Positions 38,763-47,828 are shown, counted from the stretch's first letter. The stretch is 47,828 nucleotides of DNA from DATLNM01 sp035536775 (GCA_035536775.1 DATLNM010000030.1:1-47828), one strand, 5' to 3'. The notes: generated by a model from the sequence alone, not told the origin. Translations and numbers: made by a program.

Positions 38763-39203
38763 GTGGCGATCTACCGTCCCCCCCGGCCGCGCTGGCCTCT
38801 GGCCATCGGGGCTGCCGCGACAGGCCTCGTCATCGGTCTCCTGACCGGACTCGCCATCGGCAACGAGGAACCGAGCGCCGCGGAAGGCGTCAGCGTGATG
38901 CGAACCGAGTTGGCCGCATCTGCAGGATCGATGGAGGTCGCCTCGATCGAGTACGAGGAGTCAATCTCGGGAGGATCGGTAACCGAACAGAGCGAGTACG
39001 AAGCAACGCTCGTGGCGATCAACAGCAGCCGCATGCGATTCGCAAAGATGGAGCCACTATTGGAGTCTTTCGCTCCCGATCTCGTGACCCAGATAAACGA
39101 TCTCTACGACGAGATCGCCACCTCAGTCCGACAGAAGGTAGATCCCGAGGAGCTCAGCCCAATGTTCGAAGAGCTGATCTCCCTCCTGAAAGGCGATTTC
39201 TAG
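38763..39203 (+). CDS. Small membrane-anchored protein of unknown function
   Basis: 146 residues from GTG, starting one base after the HyuA-like stop. One N-terminal helix (WPLAIGAAATGLVIGLLTGLAIG) anchors a ~105-residue acidic, helical extracytoplasmic part with possible coiled coil (MRTELAASAGSMEVASIEYEESI ... EPLLESFAPDLVTQINDLYDEIATSVRQ). No family is recognised. It is probably co-transcribed with the HyuA-like gene. Confidence 0.65.
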   Translation: MAIYRPPRPRWPLAIGAAATGLVIGLLTGLAIGNEEPSAAEGVSVMRTELAASAGSMEVASIEYEESISGGSVTEQSEYEATLVAINSSRMRFAKMEPLLESFAPDLVTQINDLYDEIATSVRQKVDPEELSPMFEELISLLKGDF

Positions 39204-39223
39204 AGCCTGAGGGGGCAAAGGGA

Positions 39224-40438
39224 TTACGGGGCGGGGCGGACCTTGAAGAGCTCGCCGCCGGACAGGTCGGTGATGTAGACGTTGCCGGCGGTGTCTTCCC
39301 CGAACGAGCTGATCGACAGACCGGACTCGAGCTCGATCTGCGGTTCCTGCTCCCGACTCACCGTTCCGTCGATGCTCCAGATCGTGCCTGAGCAGTAGTC
39401 GCCGAAGAAATACCTCCCCCGCAGAGCGTCCTGCGGCCCCCTGTAGACGAAGCCGCCGGTGACCGAGCATCCGAAGTCGTGTGAGTAGACCGCGACGGGA
39501 TCTTCGTAGTCGCGCAGCTGGTCGACGCCGCACTGCGTGCCGGAGGGGTAGCACTGGTTGCCCTCACGGACGTTCCACCCATAGTTCACCCCGCCGTCGG
39601 AGTTCCTGGGCTCTAGATCGATCTCCTCCAACGCCGACTGGCCGACATCGCCGATCCACATGTTGCCGTTCGCGCGGTCGAAGCTGAACCGCCACGGGTT
39701 GCGAAGTCCGTACGACCAGATCTCTGGGCGCGCACCCGAAGTGCCGGCGAACGGATTGTCGGGCGGGATCCCATAGGGCCTTCCGGACCCGGGGGCGTTG
39801 ACGTCGATACGCAGGATCTTCCCGAGCAGTGTGTCGAGACGTTGGCCGTTGCCCATGGGATCCCCACCGCTGCCACCATCACCCGACGCGATGTAGAGGT
39901 AGCCATCGGGCCCGAACGCGAGATGGCCGCCGTTGTGATTGGGGAACGGGTCCTCGAAACGAAGGATGATCTTCGCCGACCCGGGCGACGCGACATTGGC
40001 GCTCGAGGAACGCTTGTAACGAGCGATGACAGAGTCGCCATTGACCGCGGTGTAGTCGACGAAGAAACGGCCGTTGCGCGCATAGCGCGGATGGAACGCG
40101 AGCCCGAGCAAGCCCTGCTCTCCCCCGCTCTGCACGAGCTCGGTGATGTCGAGGAAGGGACGGGTGCGGAGCTCGCCGTCTTTCCAGATGCGGATCGTTC
40201 CACCCTGCTCAACGATGAACAAAACTCCTCGCCGGCCGGGCGCATGTGTGACACCGAGTGGGTCCGCGAGCCCGGATGCGATGCGCTTGAGATCGATCCC
40301 CGATGTGGCCGAGGACACGACGACCTCGCCGGCGTCATCCTCGACGCGATGGGGTTCGGCGCGATCCGATGGCGAGCTACACGCGCCCACGAGAAGAAGG
40401 CTCGCTAGCAGCGCAGCCGTCCGGCGCCTTGTCATCAC
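39224..40438 (-). CDS. PQQ-type glucose/sorbosone dehydrogenase-like lipoprotein
   Basis: 404 residues. A lipobox, LLLVGACSS, at residues ~14-22 marks a lipoprotein. The rest is a six-bladed beta-propeller of the soluble sugar dehydrogenase family: GEQGLLGLAFHPRYARNGRFFVDYT, NHNGGHLAFGPDGYLYIASGDGGSGGDP, LLGKILRIDVN, EIWSYGLRNPWRFSFD, and WIGDVGQSALEEID. Histidine in NHNGGH, the catalytic-base position in this family, is present. It probably oxidises sugars with PQQ or another cofactor outside the membrane. It is convergent with the small membrane gene. Confidence 0.9.
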   Translation of the reverse strand: MMTRRRTAALLASLLLVGACSSPSDRAEPHRVEDDAGEVVVSSATSGIDLKRIASGLADPLGVTHAPGRRGVLFIVEQGGTIRIWKDGELRTRPFLDITELVQSGGEQGLLGLAFHPRYARNGRFFVDYTAVNGDSVIARYKRSSSANVASPGSAKIILRFEDPFPNHNGGHLAFGPDGYLYIASGDGGSGGDPMGNGQRLDTLLGKILRIDVNAPGSGRPYGIPPDNPFAGTSGARPEIWSYGLRNPWRFSFDRANGNMWIGDVGQSALEEIDLEPRNSDGGVNYGWNVREGNQCYPSGTQCGVDQLRDYEDPVAVYSHDFGCSVTGGFVYRGPQDALRGRYFFGDYCSGTIWSIDGTVSREQEPQIELESGLSISSFGEDTAGNVYITDLSGGELFKVRPAP

Positions 40439-40466
40439 CTAAGTGTCGCGCCCCCGGACGCGCCGC

Positions 40467-41297
40467 CTAACGCACGATGCGGGAGAGGCGCCGATCGGCG
40501 TACACCCGCCCACCGGTCTGACAGTCGGGGCAGTACACGACCTCGTGAGATTCGTAGGACACACGTTCCAAGGTACGTCCGCACGCAGGACAAGGGTCGC
40601 CGTGGTGACCATGGACCGTGAAACGCCCGGCCATCTTCGTGGGGAGGCCCCCGGTGCGCGTCCGCTCCTTCTCGACCGCCTCGGCCAGCACCGTGTCGAC
40701 GGCGTCGGCCAGTCTGCGCCGAGCGTCGGGGTCGAGCTTGGTGAGACTCACGAACGGCGAGACGCAGGCGCGATGCAGGATGTCGTCACCGTAGCCACGG
40801 CCTATGCCCGCGACGGTCCTTTGGTCCCTCAGCATCGTGTGCACGCGCCGTCCGTCGGAGCCTTCGGCCAACAGGCGCTTGAACTCGAGGCCATCGGGCT
40901 CGGGGCCGAGTCCGGCAAGCGGCCCCTCGTCCCCCGCCTCGAGCGCCCACCATCCTGCCTTGCGCTGCGTGCCGTACTCCTTGACGAGGATCGAAGGCGC
41001 GTCCTTCACATCGAAGCGAACAACGGCGCCCTTGGGCCGCGTGACCTTCGGCGGGTCCTCAACGTCGACACGACCACCTTGAGACAGGTGAACGAGGATC
41101 CGGGGTCCACCCAACCTCATGTCGAGGTACTTACCGCGCCGACCCACCGACTCGATCGTGCGTCCGAGAAACGGTTCGATGTCGGTGGGTGTCTTCATCG
41201 CCGAGAACTGGAGTGGGCGCACCCCGATCAGGAGGTGACCGGCGACGTATCCGTCGAGGCGTTCGGCGAGGGCCTGCATCTCGGGTAGTTCGGGCAC
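40467..41297 (-). CDS. Fpg/Nei-family DNA glycosylase
   Basis: 276 residues. MPELPEMQAL supplies the N-terminal Pro nucleophile and Glu. GRRGKYLDMRL carries the conserved Lys. H2TH region is VAGIGRGYGDDILHRA. Zinc finger CPACGRTLERVSYESHEVVYCPDCQTGG. It removes oxidised bases and nicks DNA by beta/delta elimination. Fpg and Nei cannot be separated with confidence from sequence alone. It is divergent from the glycosyltransferase, with only 17 bp between starts. Confidence 0.9.
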   Translation of the reverse strand: MPELPEMQALAERLDGYVAGHLLIGVRPLQFSAMKTPTDIEPFLGRTIESVGRRGKYLDMRLGGPRILVHLSQGGRVDVEDPPKVTRPKGAVVRFDVKDAPSILVKEYGTQRKAGWWALEAGDEGPLAGLGPEPDGLEFKRLLAEGSDGRRVHTMLRDQRTVAGIGRGYGDDILHRACVSPFVSLTKLDPDARRRLADAVDTVLAEAVEKERTRTGGLPTKMAGRFTVHGHHGDPCPACGRTLERVSYESHEVVYCPDCQTGGRVYADRRLSRIVR

Positions 41298-41314
41298 ACG
41301 GGTAAGTTAGCTCT

Positions 41315-42334
41315 ATGCGTATCGGAATGGTCGCCCCGCCCTGGTTCGAGGTCCCGCCCAAGGGCTACGGGGGCATCGAGTGGCTTTGTCACTGGCTGAC
41401 GGAAGGCCTCGTCAAGCGCGGCCATGAAGTCGTCCTTATCGGCTCGGGGAACAACAACACGTCGGCCCGTTTCCTCCAGACGTTCGCGGAGCCCCCCACC
41501 GAACGCCTCGGCGAGAGCCTCCCGGAGGTGCTCCACTCGGCGCTGGTCGCCTCGTTCCTCGACGATCTGGCGCTCGATGTTGTGCACGACCATTCGTTCG
41601 CGGGTCCACTCTCGGCACGAGGTCGCAACACGCCGACCATCGTCACGGCGCATGGTCCCGTCGATGGCGAGGTCGCCCACTACTACGCAGCGTTGGGCAG
41701 GACCATCAACCTCGTGGCGATCTCGGATGCTCAGCAGCGTCAGGCTCCGCAGCTCCCATGGACCACGACCATCCACAACGGAGTCCCGATCGCCGAGTAC
41801 CCGTTCTCCGAGGACAAGGATGACTACCTCTTGTTCCTCGGCAGGATGAGCCCCGAGAAGGGCGCTCATCTCGCGATCCAAGCTGCACGCGATGCCGACC
41901 TTCCGTTGGTGATCGCCGGCAAGTGCAACGAGCCGCTCGAGAAGGCCTACTTCGAGACGCAGATCAAGCCGTTACTGGGCCCCGACATCGATTGGATAGG
42001 AGCGGCCGAGACGAAACGCAAGAAAGAGTTGCTGGTCAAAGCGCGCTGTCTGGTATTCCCGATCATGTGGGAAGAGCCCTTCGGGATCGTGATGGTCGAG
42101 GCGATGGCGTGCGGGACACCGGTCGTCGCGCTCAGGGGTGGTTCGGTGGCAGAGATCGTCGAAGACGGAGTAACCGGATTCATCTGCGACCACGCCTCCG
42201 ATCTGCCGGAAGCGATCAAGCGCTCCTCGTTGATCGAGCCAGCCGCCTGCCGCGCACGTGCGCTTAGGTTGTTCGACACGTCCAAGATGGTCGAGTCTTA
42301 CGAACGTCTCTACGAGGTGACGAGCCATCGTTGA
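41315..42334 (+). CDS. Glycosyltransferase family 4 protein
   Basis: 339 residues, GT-B fold. N-domain: MVAPPWFEVPPKGYGGIEWLCHWLTEGLVKRGHEVVLIG, then VHDHSFAGPL. C-domain: FLGRMSPEKGAHLAIQAA and EEPFGIVMVEAMACGTPVVALRGGSVAEIVEDGVTG, with the E-x7-E donor-sugar motif. It is a retaining glycosyltransferase using nucleotide sugars; product unknown. A glycogen-debranching-like enzyme follows at 52 bp, so a glycan or glycogen-like metabolic link is likely. Confidence 0.9.
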   Translation: MRIGMVAPPWFEVPPKGYGGIEWLCHWLTEGLVKRGHEVVLIGSGNNNTSARFLQTFAEPPTERLGESLPEVLHSALVASFLDDLALDVVHDHSFAGPLSARGRNTPTIVTAHGPVDGEVAHYYAALGRTINLVAISDAQQRQAPQLPWTTTIHNGVPIAEYPFSEDKDDYLLFLGRMSPEKGAHLAIQAARDADLPLVIAGKCNEPLEKAYFETQIKPLLGPDIDWIGAAETKRKKELLVKARCLVFPIMWEEPFGIVMVEAMACGTPVVALRGGSVAEIVEDGVTGFICDHASDLPEAIKRSSLIEPAACRARALRLFDTSKMVESYERLYEVTSHR

Positions 42335-42386
42335 AGACGGCCGCTCAAAGAAGGTAACGGGACCACAAGGCGAGCAGTTCGACATC

Positions 42387-44558
42387 GTGGGGCGCGCCGG
42401 GCCCGTCGAGCTGAAGCCCGCACCTCAGGTCTCTGCCGAGGCCTCCGAGGATCTCCTCGTCCTCAAAGACGGCAAGTTGTTCATCTGCTCACGCGAAGAC
42501 GGAGACATCAGCGGGGGGTTCACAACGGGCGAGGGCCTCTACGCCGACGACACTCGCTACCTCTCGGAGTTCCATCTCACGATCGGCGACAAAGCACCGA
42601 TCTTCCTGTCGGCCTCGACGAGCCGTGCCTTCGAAGCCTTCATCGACCTAACGAACCCAGACCTCAGGAACGGTGACGACGTCACGATCCCTCAGATGAC
42701 GCTCAATATCCGTAGGACGCGCCTCGTCGGCGATCGTTTGCAAGAGCGCATCAGGGTCCGCAACCACGGCTCTAAGCGCATCACTTCGGAACTTGCCCTG
42801 ACGTTCGGGGCCGATTTCGCCGACATCTTCGAGATACGGGGCGTCCGTAAGCGCATGTCGAGAGGTGAGCTCGTTGCCCCCAAGCCCACGCGCAGAGGCG
42901 TCACATTCACCTACATCGGAGAAGACGAGGCGTTCCGCCAGACGATCCTCTCGTTCGTCGAGGCTCCCAAGTCGACGTCGATAGAGGAGGGAGCGGTCAG
43001 CGCGATATGGCCACTCGACCTAGGGCCCCGCGAGGCGATGACGGTCGTCGTGACGGTCGAGACCTCACTCGAAGGCGCGCGCCTCGAACCCTCGACGTTC
43101 GAAGAGACCGAAAGCGTCGTGAAGGCTGCGAGATCCGCGTGGCAAGAGGGGCTGACTTCGATCCAAGGCCATCATCGATCGTTCAACCGGTTCGTAGACG
43201 CATCGGTCCGCGACCTAGGGGCCCTGCTAACCCCTGCGGGCGAGCACGAAATCATCGCGGCGGGCATCCCGTGGTACGCCGCACCGTTCGGGCGCGACAC
43301 GTTGATCACCTGCTACGAGATGTTGATGCTTTCAACCGCGCCGGCGCGCGACGCGCTGCTGTTCCTCGCCTCGCGTCAGGCGACGGAGGATGACCCGTTG
43401 CGGGATGCCGAGCCGGGGAAGATCCTCCACGAGCTCAGGGTCGGCGAGCTCGCTCGGGCGGGCTACATCCCCCACACGCCGTATTACGGAACCGTCGACG
43501 CGACGCCTCTGTACGTGATGCTGGCGGCGGCCTATTACAGGTGGACCGGCGACATCGAAACCATGCAGACGATCAAGCCCGCGCTCGATGCGGCTCTTCG
43601 CTGGATCGACGAGCACGGCGACCTCGACGGTGACGGGTTCGTGGAATACCAACGGCGTTCTCCGGCCGGCTTGGACAACCAGGGCTGGAAGGATTCCGAA
43701 GACTCCATCCCCCACGTCGACGGCACCCTCGCGCATGGCCCCATCGCGCTCGTGGAGGTTCAGGCCTACGTCTACCTCGCCAAGAAGCGCGCCGCGGAGA
43801 TCTACGACGCGTTGGGCGACGAGACCATGGCTACCACGCTGCGGAACGCAGCCGAGAAGCTGAAGAAGGAGTTCAACGACGCATTCTGGATGCCAGCGGA
43901 GGGGACCCTCGCTCTCGCATTGGACGGCGACAAGCGACAGGTGCAAAGCGTCACCTCGAACGCCGGCCACGCCCTCTATTGCGACATCGTGGACAAGGAG
44001 CGCGCCGCTCTCATCGCCGAGCGTCTGATGGCTCCTGACATGTTCTCGGGATGGGGCGTTCGGACGCTGTCCTCCGAGTCGGTCGTCTACAACCCGATGA
44101 GCTACCACAACGGGTCGGTATGGCCGCACGACAACGCCATCATCGCGGCGGGCCTGAAGCGATACGGGTTCCGCGATGCGACTCAACAGATCGCGGCGGC
44201 GCTATTCGATGCGGCGATCCAGTCATCGGACTACCGCCTCCCAGAGTTGTTCTGCGGATTCCAGCGACGCTCGGGCGCCGCGTGGGTGCGTTACCCCGTC
44301 GCGTGCCGTCCTCAGGCCTGGGCTGCAGCGGTGCCCTTCATGATCCTTCAATCGATGCTTGGGATCTCGCCCAACGCCGGCGCCCGCACGCTCACGATCC
44401 ACCAACCCCACTTGCCGGTGTGGATCGACATGCTCGAGCTGAAAGGCCTGCGTGTCGGGGCCTCGAGGCTTGCGGTCCGTTTCAAGCGAGATGGCGACGC
44501 AACGTCGTTCTCTCTCGTTCAGCGTGAAGGCGACGTCCGCCTGACCATCGAGGAGTAG
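42387..44558 (+). CDS. Glycogen debranching-like amylo-alpha-1,6-glucosidase
   Basis: 723 residues from GTG. Residues ~20-240 are a GDE_N_bis-type beta domain (LFICSREDGDISGGFTTGEGLYADDTRYLSEFHL). Residues ~260-660 are an (alpha/alpha)6 barrel: GIPWYAAPFGRDTLITCYEML, LDNQGWKDSEDSI with a candidate acid, VYNPMSYHNGSVWPHDNAIIAAGL, and LPELFCGF. The C-terminus is a short beta cap. It likely hydrolyses alpha-1,6 or related glucosidic bonds in glycogen or trehalose-like polymers. No ATG or GTG lies further up in frame before a stop. Likely co-transcribed with the GT4 gene. Confidence 0.88.
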   Translation: MGRAGPVELKPAPQVSAEASEDLLVLKDGKLFICSREDGDISGGFTTGEGLYADDTRYLSEFHLTIGDKAPIFLSASTSRAFEAFIDLTNPDLRNGDDVTIPQMTLNIRRTRLVGDRLQERIRVRNHGSKRITSELALTFGADFADIFEIRGVRKRMSRGELVAPKPTRRGVTFTYIGEDEAFRQTILSFVEAPKSTSIEEGAVSAIWPLDLGPREAMTVVVTVETSLEGARLEPSTFEETESVVKAARSAWQEGLTSIQGHHRSFNRFVDASVRDLGALLTPAGEHEIIAAGIPWYAAPFGRDTLITCYEMLMLSTAPARDALLFLASRQATEDDPLRDAEPGKILHELRVGELARAGYIPHTPYYGTVDATPLYVMLAAAYYRWTGDIETMQTIKPALDAALRWIDEHGDLDGDGFVEYQRRSPAGLDNQGWKDSEDSIPHVDGTLAHGPIALVEVQAYVYLAKKRAAEIYDALGDETMATTLRNAAEKLKKEFNDAFWMPAEGTLALALDGDKRQVQSVTSNAGHALYCDIVDKERAALIAERLMAPDMFSGWGVRTLSSESVVYNPMSYHNGSVWPHDNAIIAAGLKRYGFRDATQQIAAALFDAAIQSSDYRLPELFCGFQRRSGAAWVRYPVACRPQAWAAAVPFMILQSMLGISPNAGARTLTIHQPHLPVWIDMLELKGLRVGASRLAVRFKRDGDATSFSLVQREGDVRLTIEE

Positions 44559-44666
44559 TTCGCACCTCGTGATACCTGGCCCGAGGGGGAGGAAGCAGGG
44601 GGCCCGAGGGCGAATCACAAGGACAGCGGATCAGCCCATCACCCTCACAAGGAAGGTCTCCACTCC

Positions 44667-46271
44667 ATGTCTTTCAAGCGGATAACCGTTGCCGCCCTCA
44701 TGGCGTGCCTCGTCATGAGCCTTGCCCCCGCCGCCCGCACCGCCAACCCGACCCTGATGGTCGTGCGTGTCCATGTCGACTCCCCCCGGGAAGCTGCCGA
44801 GCTCATCGCACGGTTCGATGACACCCACAACCACGGTCACGACGAGGTCGAGCTCCTGTTGTGGCCTGGAGACGAGGCCGAGCTCCGCGCTATGGGCATC
44901 GACTACACCGTCGTCACGCGCGATCTCGTAGCACGCGATGCAGAGCTCGCCGCCCAAACCACCGGCGAGGTCGTCGAGATCCCCGGGCCCGACCGCGACG
45001 ACTACCGCCACCTCGCCGACTACAACACCGAGCTGGCGGCCATCGCAGACGAGTACCCGTCGATGGCCCGCCTCATCGAGCTTCCCGAGGTGAGCCTCGA
45101 GGGACGCACCGCTTACGGCATCGAGATCGCCAAGGATGTGAAGGCGAACGACGGGCGACCCACGTTCTATATCGACGGCGTTCACCACGCACGCGAATGG
45201 CCGGCAGGTGAGCTTCCGCTCCTGTTCGCGTACCACCTCCTCGAGAGCTACGGCAAGGACAAGGCGGTCACCGCTCTCCTCGGCAAACTTCGCGTGATCG
45301 TCGTCCCGATCGTCAACGTCGACGGCTTCGATTACTCGCGCGAATCGGTCCTCTCCCTCGTGGAGCCGCTGCGTCCCCAGCTCGAGCCAACCGGTTTGGT
45401 CAACGGCTTCGAGGGCTACTGGCGCAAGAACCGGCGGTCGCTGACGGGTGTGACGATCCCTGCGGCCCAGAAGAACCCCGACGCGTACGGCGTCGACAAC
45501 AACCGCAACTACTCGTACCTGTGGGGAGATCAGAACGGCGGATCGGCGAACGAGCAATACGACGCGACCTATCGCGGCGATGCTCCGTTCTCGGAGCCCG
45601 AGAACCGCAACATCCGAGACCTGGTCCTGACGAACGAGGTCACCGGCATGATCACAAACCACACCTATCAAGGCAGCGTTTTGCGGCCCGGCGGTCCGGG
45701 AGGTCCCGACTACCCGCTGATCTTCAAGATCTCGAACGAGATCGCGGCACGCATGGGCAACCAGTACGACGCGCGAGACAGCGTTGGCTACCCCACCACG
45801 GGAACGACAGATGACTGGGTTTACGCGGTCACCGGCGCTATCGGCTTCACCATCGAGCACGGCCGTGTTGGATTCCACCCGGCGTACACCGTTGGCGTCG
45901 GAGATCCTGCCGGCGGAGTAATGGCGGGGTTTCAATACATGGCAGAGGTGGCCGCCAACCCCAAGTACCACTCGGTCCTGACCGGCAAGGTCGCCGGCGG
46001 GGCCGCGAAGTTGACCCTGACCCGCAAGTGGAAGACGCCGCTGTCGGAGGGCAATCCGATCGGTGAGGAGTTCGTCACCGAGAGCTTGAAGTACACGTTG
46101 AACACGAACCCCGACGGCTCGTTCGAGTGGCACGTGCCGCCGAGCATCAGCCCTCAGGCCGACGGCAACACCGCTTACACCCTCACGATCACCCGATCGG
46201 GGTCCAAGAAGGTCCTGAGCGTGAAGGTGAACCGTGGTCAGCGCCTAAACCTTGGCAGCATCGCTCTCTAA
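44667..46271 (+). CDS. Secreted M14 zinc carboxypeptidase
   Basis: 534 residues. Signal peptide: KRITVAALMACLVMSLAPAA. Residues ~30-100 form a propeptide-like domain. The catalytic domain has GVHHAREWPAG, with zinc ligands H174 and E177, then IVPIVNVDGFDYSR, RKNRR (substrate Arg), VDNNRNYSYLWG, and the catalytic Glu E397 in FTIEHG. Ends with a ~110-residue C-terminal beta domain (ALTLTRKWKTPLSEG, PDGSFEWHVP), common in secreted bacterial forms. It removes C-terminal residues from extracellular peptides. AAGGAAGG precedes the ATG. Confidence 0.92.
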   Translation: MSFKRITVAALMACLVMSLAPAARTANPTLMVVRVHVDSPREAAELIARFDDTHNHGHDEVELLLWPGDEAELRAMGIDYTVVTRDLVARDAELAAQTTGEVVEIPGPDRDDYRHLADYNTELAAIADEYPSMARLIELPEVSLEGRTAYGIEIAKDVKANDGRPTFYIDGVHHAREWPAGELPLLFAYHLLESYGKDKAVTALLGKLRVIVVPIVNVDGFDYSRESVLSLVEPLRPQLEPTGLVNGFEGYWRKNRRSLTGVTIPAAQKNPDAYGVDNNRNYSYLWGDQNGGSANEQYDATYRGDAPFSEPENRNIRDLVLTNEVTGMITNHTYQGSVLRPGGPGGPDYPLIFKISNEIAARMGNQYDARDSVGYPTTGTTDDWVYAVTGAIGFTIEHGRVGFHPAYTVGVGDPAGGVMAGFQYMAEVAANPKYHSVLTGKVAGGAAKLTLTRKWKTPLSEGNPIGEEFVTESLKYTLNTNPDGSFEWHVPPSISPQADGNTAYTLTITRSGSKKVLSVKVNRGQRLNLGSIAL

Positions 46272-46315
46272 GTCATCGACCCGGCAGGGCGGAACCGAGC
46301 TACAGGAGGAATCAC

Positions 46316-47536
46316 TTGAAGATCTTCAGAGCAATCATGGCAATCACGGCGCTGCTCGCGCTCGCCATCGCGCCTGCCTCGGCCGAACGCAAGGCACCCG
46401 GCCAGAAGGCCATCAAGAGCGACAACGTCAAAGTCGTCGCCCAGTTCAAGTACGACGGTGGCACCGAGCTCGCCGCTGAGGGTGACTACGTCTATTCAGG
46501 CGAGCTCGACGGCGACGCACCCTCGCCCAGTCGTGGCACCAAGCCCGAAGAGGGCGGGGTTCACATCTATGACGTCTCTGGGTCGGTACCGAAAGAGGTC
46601 GGCTTCCTCCACTGCCCCGGTAACGACAACGACGTCGAGGTTGTCAAGCCCGGGCTCATCGTCCTCAGCTTCCACATCAACAAGTGCGCTCCGGCGGCGG
46701 GCAACGGTTTCATGACGATCGACGTCAAGAACCCCAAGAAGCCCCGCATCCTCGGTTTCATCAACACTGGCAAGAACCACACGATCAAGCCGCTGCCGGG
46801 GACGACCCTCGTCTACACCGCGGGCGGCGGCCTCAGTGGCGGTCCTGCCGCTGGTCCTGCCATCGTGGACGTCAAGGATCCTTCGCAGCCCGAGATCGTG
46901 GCACGTCCCCAGACCATCACAACCGACTGCCACGACATCTCGTTCCACATAACCGAAGAGCGCCAGCTCGGCTTCTGTGCCGGCGCGATAGGCACCGGTG
47001 AGGTCCAGATCTGGGACGTCTCGGACCCGCTCGCGCCCACCACACTGTCTCGCATCTACAACCCGCTGATCCAGTACTCGCATTACGCGGTTGCCAACAG
47101 CGAGGGGACGCTTCTCGCCATCGACGATGAGGCGTTCGCGGCGCACGACTGCAACACGCATGCGAGTCCTACCGGTCGCGCGTGGATCTACGACATCTCG
47201 GATGCCACACTCCCGGTCGTCCAGAGCAGCTTTGCCCCTCCGCGCGGCGGCGACGGCGTGACCAATATCGGGACGTACCCCGGTTGGGCGCCGTCTTGGT
47301 GCCTGAGCCACGGCCTCGATTGGATGCCCGACTCGAACAATCTCGCCGTCACATGGTTCACGGGCGGCGTAAGCGTGCTGAACCTGGACGACCCGTTGAT
47401 GCCAACGGAGGTCGCGTACTACCAGGCCCAGCCGCAGTCGTCGACGTATTCGGTGCTATGGCACGACGGCCTCTTGTGGGCGAACAACTTCAACACGGTC
47501 GGCGTCATGGCCTACAAGATCAAGGGGCTGAAGTAG
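46316..47536 (+). CDS. Secreted LVIVD-type beta-propeller protein
   Basis: 406 residues from TTG 46316, decided by AGGAGG six bases upstream; ATG-based starts lack such a site. Signal peptide FRAIMAITALLALAIAPASA. The body holds repeated LVIVD-like blades: GGVHIYDVSGSVPKEVGFL, GFMTIDVKNPKKPRILGFI, PAIVDVKDPSQPEIVARP, VQIWDVSDPLAPTTLSR, AWIYDISDATLPVVQS, and VSVLNLDDPLMPTEVAYY. Cys pairs suggest an extracellular fold. No enzymatic site is recognised. It is probably co-transcribed with the carboxypeptidase 44 bp upstream. Confidence 0.88.
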   Translation: MKIFRAIMAITALLALAIAPASAERKAPGQKAIKSDNVKVVAQFKYDGGTELAAEGDYVYSGELDGDAPSPSRGTKPEEGGVHIYDVSGSVPKEVGFLHCPGNDNDVEVVKPGLIVLSFHINKCAPAAGNGFMTIDVKNPKKPRILGFINTGKNHTIKPLPGTTLVYTAGGGLSGGPAAGPAIVDVKDPSQPEIVARPQTITTDCHDISFHITEERQLGFCAGAIGTGEVQIWDVSDPLAPTTLSRIYNPLIQYSHYAVANSEGTLLAIDDEAFAAHDCNTHASPTGRAWIYDISDATLPVVQSSFAPPRGGDGVTNIGTYPGWAPSWCLSHGLDWMPDSNNLAVTWFTGGVSVLNLDDPLMPTEVAYYQAQPQSSTYSVLWHDGLLWANNFNTVGVMAYKIKGLK

Positions 47537-47547
47537 CCTCTAGGGCC

Positions 47548-47828
47548 TCACGCGTGATTGGCTTCGTGCTCTAGGAGCCAGCGCTTGCTGTCAACGCCGT
47601 ATCCGTAGTTCCCGACGTCTCCGCCCGTACGCACGATGCGGTGACACGGGACGAACGGAGCGACGCGGTTCTTGCCGCACGTGGTTCCGGCGGCGCGGAT
47701 CGCGCGTGGGCGTCCGGCGGACTCAGCTAGCTCCCGGTACGAGATCGTCTTGCCGGGCGGAACACGGCGCATCGCGTCCCAGAACGCCAGCTGGAGCTCG
47801 GTACCCGGCTGGCTAACCGGGATCGCGT
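47548..47828 (-). CDS. Methylated-DNA-protein cysteine methyltransferase (5' end beyond window)
   Basis: The frame runs off the right edge; 93 residues are visible, the C-terminal domain. GTELQLAFWDAMRRVPPGKTISYRELAESAG is the DNA-binding helix region, and FVPCHRIVRTGG carries the reactive Cys that accepts the alkyl group from O6-methylguanine. YGYGVDSKRWLLEHE ends the family domain. An internal ATG at 47772 would miss the helix before the HTH and is unlikely as start. Ends 11 bp from the convergent LVIVD gene. Confidence 0.9.
   Translation of the reverse strand, partial: AIPVSQPGTELQLAFWDAMRRVPPGKTISYRELAESAGRPRAIRAAGTTCGKNRVAPFVPCHRIVRTGGDVGNYGYGVDSKRWLLEHEANHA

Noticed and set aside
44579..44614. 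Direct repeat of GGCCCGAGGG before the carboxypeptidase gene
   Set aside because: Ten GC-rich bases repeated once are expected by chance in this composition.
44631..46133. 500-codon ORF antisense to the M14 carboxypeptidase
   Set aside because: Same cause: mirrored codon bias. No signal peptide or motif, and the plus-strand gene has catalytic residues in order.

Overview
The window is GC-rich and densely packed, with many GTG starts and 1-4 bp stop/start overlaps. Family content points to an Actinomycetota genome: a Suf cluster with a Rieske-type ferredoxin, a mycobacterial-type CysA rhodanese, DUF2277, MMPL and TetR genes, and APS-reductase-type CysH. No ribosomal RNA or marker set is present, so I cannot place it below phylum level. 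It is probably an uncultured lineage rather than a classic Streptomyces or Mycobacterium.

Layout. (1) 1-1253: the C-terminal end of a repeat-rich, membrane-anchored protein, then a decayed integrative element. The element is bounded by a tRNA-Val(UAC) gene and a copy of that tRNA's 3' end, and it holds the C-terminal scrap of a tyrosine recombinase. (2) 1.4-9.8 kb: VOC/glyoxalase proteins, an AHSA1-type protein, a YczE-like membrane protein, DUF2277, a stand-alone 5'-3' exonuclease, a lysyl-oxidase-like secreted protein, a Mn-type superoxide dismutase, three secreted proteins whose mature ends begin with poly-lysine, and DUF523. (3) 10.1-14.8 kb: a principal-type sigma factor, then a small membrane protein, a RAM-domain protein and ThiI. 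Converging on these are an aldehyde dehydrogenase and a MoaD-like protein. (4) 14.8-24.8 kb: sulfurtransferase, HTH regulator, sufU-sufS-sufC-Rieske-sufD, all on the minus strand. sufB sits 3.1 kb away in its own operon with a 37-residue membrane protein and a flavin amine oxidase. A 17-bp minisatellite lies between. (5) 24.9-29.2 kb: tandem UspA, thioesterase, MMPL exporter plus TetR. (6) 29.1-33.5 kb: siroheme and sulfate reduction (cobA divergent from sir-cysH-zinc ribbon-sirC). (7) 33.6-36.6 kb: fatty acid desaturase, TetR, FTR1 iron permease. (8) 36.6-47.8 kb: hydantoinase-A-like protein, PQQ sugar dehydrogenase-like lipoprotein, Fpg/Nei glycosylase, GT4 plus glycogen-debranching-like enzyme, secreted M14 carboxypeptidase, secreted LVIVD-type protein, and a partial Ogt.

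Working together. Much of 11.6-33.5 kb concerns sulfur: sulfite production and reduction, siroheme, persulfide handling, Fe-S assembly, 4-thiouridine and a ubiquitin-like sulfur carrier. The most useful regulatory signal is the palindrome GTTAGG-N4-CCTAAC. It occurs at matching distances upstream of sufD and sufB, and as a tandem pair upstream of the FTR1 iron permease, which suggests one iron-responsive regulon. Other signals of note are a two-copy structured repeat (34 bp identical), candidate operators at the desaturase, MMPL and sir promoters, and the element at tRNA-Val. I see no CRISPR array, rRNA, complete insertion sequence or clear defence system.
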